From: Echeneis naucrates | Lineage: Eukaryota; Chordata; Actinopteri; Carangiformes; Echeneidae | Length of the DNA: 64,000 nucleotides | Direction: 5' to 3' | Assembly: GCF_900963305.1 (NCBI RefSeq) | Contig: NC_042531.1 | Location: 6,013,872-6,077,871 of the forward strand | In this document: piece by piece, positions 45,524 through 64,000 of the stretch | Layout: every line of letters begins with the position of its first letter | Position numbering within the stretch: the stretch's first letter is position 1 | Position numbers and translations under genes: made by a program | Notes under the pieces: model-generated | What the model was told of the DNA's origin: nothing | Database searches by the model: none | The model's input: the letters and a program-made list of their open reading frames with translations, nothing else

Positions 45524-46518
45524 TCAAGTGTATCTGCGGTTGAGGTCATTGATCCTGCGGAGTCCGTCATGGTTGTCGATGGTCTTGTGCACTGTGATGA
45601 GGAAGGGGAAGGCAGAGGGTAGCTCCACCATGCGACTCAGCTTCTGGTGGCCCCAATGGAGGCAGCGCAACCTTTCAGCCAGGTCACGTCTACCCGCCCG
45701 CTCCAGTCCATCTTGCAGCAGCTTGGTCTTATTCGGCTTGTCCCATGACTTCTCATACCTGTGTGCCCCAAGGATGGGAAACAAGAGAGAGTGATAGAGA
45801 GACAGATTGTAATGGAGTGAGGGTGGGGATAGGTAGCTCTAACAGTCGAAACTCAGGGGATCATGGAAAAGCACAAGCAGTTTACCAAACATCTTATATC
45901 ATAAGCCCTGAGTGCCTGTGTGAATCTTTAAAGGATTCATTGGTATGGCTAACAGTGATGAAATCTCATCGCAACACTGTGCACAGACACTCTAACACGA
46001 TACCAGCTTTCCAACATGGCTCTGGCCTGAGCGCGCTTCTCTGTAGATCTGGAGTGGAACCTTCCTATCTCAGCTCTGTTGAAGTCAAGCTCATATGCCA
46101 AAACTGTCCACTCAAAACCGAGCTGACTGGAAAGCTCCTGCATTGTCTTCAGGTTAATTACAGCATCCTAAAAAGGGACATACAAAAACACATGAAGGGG
46201 AAGGGATTTTAAAATTATTCATTACCTTCACTAAAGATGTCAATGTAATATATGTCTGCATCACATAAAAGTGAGAATGAAAATAGAAGACATACCTCTT
46301 GGGCTTTGTTGGGCATTATCTCAAAGTCCAGAAGAACAGCAGTGGGAGTTACACAAAGTACCTGCTTTCATAAACCGCATTTCATATTATTTAAACATAT
46401 TTTTACATTCCAAATTTCTAAATGGCAGGCAGAGACTTTATTCACTTACCCAAAGGTAGAGTACACCAATAACGAGGGTTTGAATGTTACTAGGGAGATT
46501 GAACATCAACATACTAGC
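45524..46518 (-). CDS. Small death-domain protein, gene not identified, four putative exons
   Basis: Two exons are firm. Exon 46004-46167 (strong CCCTTTTTAG acceptor) encodes LQTM-like helix 1 to helix 4: TMQELSSQLGFEWTVLAYEL, DFNRAEIGRFH and RAMLESW. Exon 45524-45758 completes helices 5-6 (NKTKLLQDGLERAGRRDLAERL) and adds a 35-residue tail ending NDLNRRYT. The join reads AMLESW-YEKSWDKP. This is the death-domain pattern (LG.EW..LA..L.....I). Two upstream exons fit in frame with good donors but weak acceptors: 46296-46361 (CVTPTAVLLDFEIMPNKAQE) and 46450-46518 (SNIQTLVIGVLYLW). Together they give 175 aa from the ATG at 46512, with a hydrophobic stretch at about residues 10-30. A shorter start, MPNKAQE, would give about 141 aa. 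I cannot match it to CRADD, EDARADD, FADD, RIPK1 or NGFR; DTHD1, UNC5 and ankyrin-type domains remain possible relatives. Confidence 0.7.
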
Positions 46519-47520
46519 CTGTTAAACATTAATCATTTTCACTCCAGAAAGTTAAATCACCCACAAAGTCGTTTTTTTTTTTTTTTTCACAATTTTCCTT
46601 TCAATGTTCACGTTTTGATATTGAAATACACATGAACTATATTGAAGGCAGACTCAGAATATGCTAAATTATTTTGAAAGACCTTTATTCACTTTAAAAA
46701 TTCACCTTCTCTTTAAATTCTTGTCATCCCTAAAAAGCATCAGGGCTCTATGTGCAATGCCATTGCAACGATTACGTTTATCAAAGAACATGAAAAATAT
46801 CAGCCATCATGTAAACAATAATGAAAATAAACTAGCCAGAGGGTATAATGTTTATACTTACATTAAGAGATGTCATACTGTACTGAAGAAACAAAGTTAA
46901 TAATAATTCTGATCAAAAGTGCTGCAAGGTCCAGCCGATAAATATTAGTGAAAGACATGATTTACACTGCTTTTTAACAGGCACAGGATGTAACAAAATC
47001 AGATCAGATTTCAGGTTCAACTTTATATCCGACACCACAGTCTGAAAACAAACAAACAAATAGAAAACAAAAAGCAAAGTTAGTCAGATGAAATCATTAA
47101 ATGCATGTACAAAAGCTTAGGGCTATATTTTTTTTTCTAAGATTTCAACTGGGGAAAAAAAAATTACTCTTTTGAATGAACTTAGCCTTAACTATCCACA
47201 ATGACAAATCAAAAAACACATATCAAAGAAGATCCAGTTCACATTTAACAATCGATTATCAGAATATTGCCAGGTTGTTTCAGATGTGTGTCAGTCTATT
47301 TCAGCAGGTAGTAAGGTTAAGATCCAGCCTGCTGGACCCATAACTGTTCACAGTCTCTACTTTGTCTTTCACTGAGGAGTAGTGCTTTTTAGAAGTGTTC
47401 AGTCTCTCTCTCGGGTCACAGCCCACGAGACAGAACCCTTGACACCAACATTTGAAATCAGTTGGGTCCCACTCAGCGTTACCCTGTTCGCCTCTTAAAC
47501 TTCCCTTTGTCCGTTTGTCT
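46519..47520 (-). other. Probable slain1 3' UTR
   Basis: The kilobase after the slain1 stop holds no coding region. A minus-strand AATAAA (TTTATT at about 46684) would give a 3' UTR of about 0.84 kb. That would end only some 160 bases before the first putative exon of the death-domain gene, so the two genes are packed tail to head. Confidence 0.45.
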
Positions 47521-57006
<9,486 letters not shown>

Positions 57007-57120
57007 TTGGTAAAGAGCACATGGAGAGAGGCAATAAGGCGCACGGCCCGCCCGCAGAAGGTCCCTGTTCAATTCAGAGAGGGTGTCCAGATTCCCCTGT
57101 TTAAAGCTACTACTACTACA

Positions 57121-57161
<41 letters not shown>

Positions 57162-57260
57162 ACTGATGCTGCTGCTGCCGCTGCTGCTGGTATGACTGCT
57201 CAGCCTCCTTCTCATTGGTCAGCAGTCTGGAGTTCAACTCCCATCACACCACTGCTGAGC
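57007..57260 (-). promoter_or_regulatory. slain1 5' UTR and promoter with CA microsatellite
   Basis: Upstream of the slain1 ATG the frame stays open through a CA/TG run (57122-57156, read as Val-Cys repeats) and a CAG-rich stretch (57165-57190). This explains a longer open frame that is not protein. The CpG-rich DNA spans about 56.57-57.1 kb. The transcription start is probably near or within this repeat block. Confidence 0.45.
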
Positions 57261-58474
57261 AACTATTCGTTACTGAAGCAGACTAAGATTTATTATTATT
57301 TATTATTTTTATTTTGTTGTTGTTGTCGTTGTTGTTGTGAATGTGGCTCAGATAGTTTTTGTGACACACTTTCTTCATCAAAAAACAAAAAACAAAAAAA
57401 AAAAACAGCCTTCTAAATGGAGGTCTGTTTGTGACAGAAACAGCAAAGTCATTGCTGAGACCCAGAGATGGTTTAAGAAATACCGATGAGATAAATCCAA
57501 GTATCCAAATCACCCCCTAAAAAAATAAAAAAACAAAAGATTAAAAAAAAAAAAAAAAAAAACCCCAGACAGCCACCCACATGCACGGTTAACTGAACAG
57601 ATCCATGTGGTAGCCCTAAAGAGATGCGAAACAACCACAAAGAGAGCTGCATAACGACAACAATTACGCACTCAACGGCCACAAAGAGGCAGACTACAAT
57701 AAAAACGAGATGGTAAATGGCCACAAAGACCAAAATAGCTACAAAGAGACACAGAACGACCACAAAGAGATGGCTACATCTGCATGGAGATGATTCAATT
57801 ATCTCATCAGTTGAGGCAAAAACTACATCGTGAATACAAATTAACATTTTAAGTAAATCTGTGGAAAACATACAAGTGTGAATCTGAGAAATACATGTAG
57901 GATATTTATATGATTTATATGATCACACAAATTATTTTCCTCCAATTATCAAGATTTATCTTGATGAGAGAAAAATATCTCAGAAGTAAACATGCTAACT
58001 ATAGAGACAAGACTGATATAAACAAACAACAGGGCATCCATACACTAAAATAAATGACACCTTTTACTGCCTTTTGATAATGAAGAATCAATTGCCTTTA
58101 TTGCACACAGAAAAAAAAACCCCGGCCCAATATATTGCAACATCTCCAAACACATTTCGCACAACAGTGCTACGCCCCACAGGCAGATTTAGCATACTAA
58201 CATAAATGCTATGCTAAACGTCAGAAAAAGTAGCTACAGAAAGAAAAATATCATGTTAAATAGCTGCAATAGTGTGTGCATGTTACTAAAATAGTTAATA
58301 TATCTGTAATGTAACAGATGTATCAGAACACCAAGTCCCACATGTGTCAGTGCAGGAAAACCGCCGTCACCCCAATCAACAAATATTCATTTTCTATTTA
58401 GTCACATAGTAATCACCATTCAAAGCTCAGGGAGAGACTCAGCGACGCCATTTATCTGTTGGGTCAAAAGGAGA
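57261..58474. other. Spacer between slain1 and scel, with a degenerate minisatellite
   Basis: The stretch contains A tracts at about 57542-57560 and, at about 57610-57775, a degenerate tandem array of units of the type CGACCACAAAGAGA with AAC/GAC spacers. The scel 3' UTR should lie in the part nearest 58.47 kb; a poly-A signal was not fixed. Confidence 0.5.
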
Positions 58475-61400
58475 TCACATGTTAAATTCGTTTTCATTGA
58501 CTTCAGAGTAATATTCATTGACATGAAGGACTGGGAGTACATTTTCCACTTTACCTCTAGTGATCTCAAAGCAGTTCTCGCAGTGCACCATGCGTCTGTA
58601 GATCCACATGCTGTCCCCGGCTTTCAGATGACCCAGAGTGGTGTTGCACACCTCACACTGTTCAAACAAACACTCACATAAGGACAGAGATACACGCTGA
58701 GCAGTCAGCTGCACAGTCTCCCATAACATCTGGTTACCAGCAGTGGAATATTACCACACACTTTTACTTTTACTACATTTATCTGAAACCTTGTACTTAT
58801 GGTCATGAGCTAAAAGCCCTGGGCCTTTTACTTTAGTTATATTTTTAACGTACATTAGGAGACTTAACTAATTCACTCACTTTGAAGCAGGATGCATGAC
58901 AATTGATCTTCAAGTCATCCAGGACCATCTTGGCATCACCAGTGAAGGGCTTGCGACAAGAAGTGCACAGGTCTTTCTCAAGCACCGTCCTGTACGCAAA
59001 AGGATAATAAAGTGGATTAAACATATATTAAAGGTGTTTTTAGTCTATGTTATAAGTTCATTGTTGAATGTGTAAACAGTAGTGTGACCCAAATCCATGT
59101 GAAAACTATTCAACTTGTGAAAATTCTTTGCAAAACTAGTGTTTCTAAGGTGATGAAAGACTGTCAGGCACTTTTCTTACCTCTCAGAAGTTTTATAGGA
59201 ACTCCTCATGGAGGAGCTGGGGTAGAGTGAATCCAGGTCATCTGACCTGCTGTGAGAGTTTCAGTTAGAGTCTTACTTTACTCTGATATAATTCTGTGAT
59301 TATATAACTGAGTACCAATATCAAACCCAATCGTATGTAAGATAATCTCATACCTGCTGCTCCTGTATGATGATGAGGAGTACACAGTGGGACTAGTGAT
59401 ACTGGTGTACTCATAGCTGTACAAGGACAAAATGAACCACAGGTCACATGAGCGAATAAAAAGTAAAAGCATTGTTAGATTGAACTTCCTATCTGCAGGA
59501 GGACTGTGTGTGTGTGTGTGTGTGTGAACGAAGCTGTATTTTCATCATGCGTGAGCAATAATGATTAGTCAAATGTTTACCTGGGCTTGGTGCTGTAGGA
59601 TGTGGTGCGGGTGGAGGGACTATCATCAGTGTACGAGCTGTAACTGCATCAAAGAGGAAGAGGAACAAGTTGGACATGTATTCCTCTATCAGCATTACAG
59701 TACTTTTTTGTCAGCAGCTCTTCTTCTCACTTGCTTCAATAGACACATTTTGTCAATCTGATTCTGTAAAATGAAATATGTTTGCATGTTTACCTGCCGC
59801 TTCTGTAAAAGGACGGTGACGACAGAGTTGGGGTTTCTCCCCTACTTGGCACAGAAAACATCATGAGAAAAGAGTATTACAGACGAAACAGAATAAACTG
59901 TCGTTCATTTCCAGGACTCACCCTCTGCTGCTCTCCACCGTCACAACCTCTCGCTTTGTGATGCTCGAGCTGCAGGTGACAATATCAGTGTCTTGTTTAA
60001 CTCACAGGATAATTAGTTGGGTTGTTGTTGTTTTTTTTTTTTCCCCCAAGTCAATCACTGAGACAAAATCACCTCACCTGACAGGAGAAGACACAGATGT
60101 AATGCCTTTGGGCAGCAGAGTGTCATATAAGTCATCCTCAGCCCTGCAAATACAACAATATTTTAAGTATACAGTGATTTTTGCTGCCATCCTCCTGATA
60201 GGTCTATTTATCATACAAATAATTGACAAAGGTTTAGCTTACGTAGAAGAAGTCCTTATTGTGGGTGAGGTTTTTATGCTATCTCTGAAAAAAAACAAAA
60301 AAAAAACAGGAAAATATTTATAACTGACTGTCTGATATTTAATGCAACTTTCACGGTACGTAAGTTGTGGTGAAGTAACTCACTCGGTGCTGCTTTTCAC
60401 AGTCACAGTCTCAGTAGTGTAGACATTTGTTTTGCTGTAATTAAATGGATATTACTTATTACATAATCAGTTTAATCAAGTCATAGTAACAGCCATTCAT
60501 AAACAATTACAATCACACTACAATGGCTTATAAACCTTTTATGAACTCATTTGGAAATTATGAATCCAAAATGTGGGAAATTTAGAAGTGGAGTGTTGCA
60601 AATAGGAATCAGTTTGCAAACGTTACCTGTCTGTGGCGTCGTCTTTGGTGGATTTGGGAATGAGTGTATCATAGAGCATGTCTTCAGTGCTGCAGACGAA
60701 TTATTTCAACAAAAGGTAAATCAATTGTTAATTAGCAGATGAACAGTCACCAACAAAAACCAAAGGCCATCCCAGACTGAATAAACTTGAGTAGTAAAGA
60801 AAAAAACAAAACAAAACAAAACTGTAAGTGCAGTAATTACTACATTATATAATATGCATATGCTCCTTTACATGGTCTGATGTGAAAAAGAAGCTAATAT
60901 CAGAGAATAAGGTAACTTAAAAAGGTCATTATCACATTTCCTCTTTAATCCTGGCTGAATGGCTGCACGCCTCAGACACACTGAACAGACATGAGGCACT
61001 GCAGAACCACACTACGCACTCATGCAGCAGTTGAGCCCCTGAAGGCCACCTGGGCCCAAAATGATCCTACATATCTCCAGAGGTTGAGATGAAAATGTAT
61101 TGCATAATGGCTCAGTGAAGCTGTGTGGCTCAGAGCAAAAAGATATATGCGGCTTCGGTTATGTAGACTTGTTAAGAAGAAAAAGTCTTTGTTGCTTCGT
61201 TCATTATTTCTTTATTTTTAGATTTGTTGACAGGTAAAATATAGAAAAATGACCAGCGCATTCATCACACTAACTGTACAGGATGAAACTCACCTTGTGA
61301 CGGGGCTGCTCTTGACGATCACAGTTTCAGTTGTAGTGACAGTTGTTTTACTGTAAAGGAGAAAAAATACCTTAGTAAAACATATTATTAGCAATAGTCT

Positions 61401-63597
61401 GGTGCCCCGATGAAGACAATTCATTTTCTTGATCACCTGTCTGAGGGTGAGGACTCATCCTTGTTCAGAGAAAGGATGAGTGCGTCGTTAAGTTTACTGT
61501 CTGCACTGTTGGAAAAATAAAAAATAAAATAAACCATTACCGTCATGGACAGCGTTAAGCTCTAACTGTTACAATTGAAAGTGAAAGTGTTTTACCTCTT
61601 ATCACTGGTGACAGTTGTCTCAGTCACCTTGGTTGTTTTGGTAGGGGTGAAGTTCGAGTATACCGCCCTGTGTGAACAGATGGCCGATCAAACTAACATT
61701 ACATGATTGACAAAATGACAAGAAACTCACACACAGAAGTTTGAGAAAACTGCCCTGACCATTAATGTGGAACAGTATCAGCAGCTCAATAATGTTATAT
61801 TTGGAAATATACCAATGACAAGTTTTTTCTTTTCATTGTAAACTGAGTTTTATCATTTATATTTATGTTCTGGTACTTATACTTTAGTCCAAAAAAGATA
61901 ATAAAAATTATATGTACTCTTTGCTTGTAGACAGGACTCGCTCAGTGAATGTCTCAGTCTTGGTGGGAGATTTAACTGTAGGAGAGCTATAAAATAAATA
62001 AATGAATGAATTAATACATTAATTCATTAGTTTTTTAAAAAAAGTGTCTGTTGGTAATATATGCAGTAAGATGGTGTATATTAACGCTGACAGTCTTTAC
62101 CCGACAGTCTTGCTGGTGGTGGTGGTGGTCTTTGTGGTTTTTCCATCCTTGGTGATCGTTGAGGTTGTGGTGCTGGAGGAAGAGTAACATAAAAGAAAAG
62201 TTACAAGGTGCTTCTGTGTGCTCTGTTTCTTAGTTTCCCTTGTTAGTCTGAAGAATTTGTTGTGCACCTTGTTTTTGCCTGCTCTGTGACAGTAGTCTTG
62301 GACGTGGTGGTGCTATAATGACAGTAAAAACAATGTTATTCAATGCTGTCATTGTTTCTCTGCTGAGTTTTCCTGCATGACATGTAACAAACTTTACATA
62401 CGTGCTTGGAGACTTCAGGGATGAATAGGTACTGTAACAAAGATTCAGATTATTACATTTATGTACTTAAAAATTACTTAATATTTCACTATTAGTTTAG
62501 TTTTTATGAAGATACCTTTTAGTGTAGGAAGATGTGGGGCTACTTGGAGGGAGGGTGCTGCAAGTAAACGAGAAGTTTAATTAAACCACAGTTTAATGTA
62601 TATAAAAATCTCCTATAATTCTATTCATATATTGTACTGACCTGCTCTTCAGCTCGTCCTGGCTTCCACTGAATCTGCAATGACACAATTGATTATTGCT
62701 TTCTTACATTAAAAAAAAAAAAAAAAAAAAGATCCAGTAGATTCTTGTATTGATGTTGGAAAAAGACACCAGAATATTTATAGAGATGATACCTCTTGGA
62801 GAGAGCCAGCACTGACGTTGGTGTCCTTACAGTGGTGGTAGTTGTTGATTTCACTTCGTTATCCTCTGAACTATGATTGAATAAAATGAAAGGATTGGTG
62901 AAATGATCATTTATGTTTACCTCAGAAAGTAACAGCTTTTCACAAGTTTTCCCTTTATTCAAGGAAAGGTTGGCATGTTTATTTTACCTCTCCAGATTTT
63001 CATTGGATCTGTACCGCCCCAGAATAGATTTGCCATAGTTTGGGTCCCGGCTAGAAGAAGACAGAAAAATTATTCAGATTTTCTTTTAAAATGGAGGACA
63101 CACCCAACAATTGCACTCATTCCTGAGGCTTCTTTGTGTTGCAGCGTAGACAACCTGTTTTTCAGTGTCTATGGTTTATATGACTTACTCCACAGCTTCA
63201 TCCTCATCCTCAGGTTTTTTGATCCAGCTGTTGTCTTTCAGGAGATTTGACTTCCTCTTGCTGTCCTCTACCATCTGGCTGGGCCTGGTGCTCCTGGCTG
63301 TAATCGCAAGACAAGAATAATGTGGCACCTCCAGATGACAAAACATATCCACAACCTATATTAGTATTTAACTCTACTCTTATAATATTATACTTTGTGG
63401 TAAAATAGTTTAAATAAAGCTGATTGGAACTAAACAACTAATAAACAAAAACTAAAAATCTTTTGACAAATAAAGCCTTTGAATTTTGAATCTTTTCTCT
63501 TAAGTTTATGGATTTAAAATATTAAAATATTTTTTTAGTAATTCATTATTTTATATTCCACTTTGTACTTACATGTCTGGGATGAATACCAGCTCAT
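58475..63597 (-). CDS. scel: Sciellin, LIM-domain protein, 24 coding exons
   Basis: My join gives 521 aa. Exon 1 is 63573-63597 (ATG, MSWYSSQT), then 63189-63297 (LLKDNSWIKKPEDED, matching human FLQDNSWIKKRPEEE), 62988-63050 (DPNYGKSILGRYRSNENL) and 62793-62870. Eighteen mini-exons of 30-72 bases follow, starting near 62642, 62517, 62402, 62270, 62099, 61915, 61594, 61438, 61294, 60629, 60382, 60240, 60078, 59922, 59793, 59581, 59356 and 59187. The last two exons, 58881-58989 and 58475-58657, hold one LIM domain with all ligands: C-X2-C (CTSC), H-X2-C-X2-C-X2-C (HASCFKCEVC) and C-X2-C (CENC). The middle is Ser/Thr-rich, low in bulky residues. Human sciellin also has a repeat middle and a single C-terminal LIM. 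Family role: precursor of the cornified envelope in stratified epithelia, a link to the cytoskeleton. slain1 is the neighbour, as in human 13q22. Confidence 0.9.
58738..58862 (+). mobile_element. hAT-like ACTTAAGTAC-family fragment in the last scel intron
   Basis: ACCAGCAGTGGAATATTACC, then TTTTACTTTTACTACATTTA and CTTGTACTTATGG, match the CAGTGGTGGAA terminus and body of the same element as at 47.7 kb. It sits between the two LIM exons of scel. Confidence 0.55.
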
Positions 63598-64000
63598 CTT
63601 GTTGCTTTCCCTGTTTGGTGTGAAAAAACAGGGGAATTATAACCTAAGGAAACCACAATGTATGAACCACTAGACGGTACTGTGGACTGAGACCTTCCAA
63701 ACATTGATCTCCATAGTGCCCTTTAAGTGGATATGTTTAACCTGGAGTCTGATCTTAATTTAAAACAGATCTTTTAATCTAGCATGTCTTTTTATCATCA
63801 GATGGCATCTGTCAGCTGCAGCGTTATCAACTTGGGCTCTGCTCAACTCCAGATTCAGTGATTAATCCTTAAACTGGTTTGTCTTGATCTGAACCCACAT
63901 GAAGACACGCCCACCCTCCATAACACACCTTGTCCAAACACACCTTTGTCAGCAGAGTGGAGGGACGTACCAGTGACACGTCATTAACAAATGATGATAA
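63598..64000 (-). promoter_or_regulatory. scel 5' flank
   Basis: An acceptor-like CACCAAACAG lies just before GGAAAGCAACAAGATG, so a noncoding first exon may lie further upstream. The remaining bases to the window edge show no gene, TATA box or CpG island. Confidence 0.4.

Noticed and set aside
57007-57237. Extension of slain1 upstream of MEAEV in the same frame
   Set aside because: The extra residues are mostly Val-Cys from the TG repeat and Gln runs from a CAG stretch, and family members start at MMA or MED just before the coiled coil.

Overview
The window is vertebrate nuclear DNA from a ray-finned (teleost) fish. Small exons are separated by AT-rich introns with GT-AG junctions, long A/T homopolymers and microsatellites are frequent, and there are tRNA-derived SINEs and an L2-type LINE remnant. 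Every recognisable protein has its closest remembered relatives among vertebrate gene families.

Seven named genes and one unnamed gene are seen, all on the minus strand. Reading from low to high coordinate they are: mid1ip1 (2.6-3.1 kb, one coding exon); tspan7 (15.8-23.4 kb, 7 coding exons); katnal1 (27.0-34.4 kb, 10 coding exons); a rab33b-type Rab (37.2-39.0 kb, 2 exons); kbtbd7 (42.3-44.1 kb, intronless); a small death-domain gene I cannot name (45.5-46.5 kb); slain1 (47.5-57.0 kb, 9 coding exons); and scel/sciellin (58.5-63.6 kb, 24 coding exons by hand). All exon joins were made by hand from splice signals and frame. The joined lengths are 244 aa for tspan7, 490 aa for katnal1, 234 aa for rab33b, 629 or 620 aa for slain1, and 521 aa for scel.

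Regions without coding sequence are 1-2.6 kb (mid1ip1 3' UTR and downstream), 3.1-15.8 kb (promoter DNA, a decayed L2, a SINE, an orphan CpG island, probable tspan7 3' UTR), 23.4-27.0 kb, 34.4-37.2 kb, 39.0-42.3 kb, 44.1-45.5 kb and 63.6-64 kb.

The genes do not form a pathway. Three touch microtubules (mid1ip1 as a Mid1 partner, katnal1 as a severing ATPase, slain1 as a plus-end protein). rab33b and kbtbd7 both have family links to autophagy. tspan7 is a membrane organiser and scel an epithelial LIM protein. The order combines material whose human counterparts, from memory, lie on Xp11.4 (MID1IP1, TSPAN7), 13q (KATNAL1, KBTBD7, SLAIN1, SCEL) and 4q (RAB33B). The least described items are the compact death-domain gene with a possible hydrophobic leader, the symmetric-phase mini-exon array of scel, and a kbtbd7 reading frame that stops at the tryptophan where mammalian KBTBD6/7 carry their ATG8-binding motif. 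No retrovirus-like element, CRISPR array or true tRNA gene was recognised.
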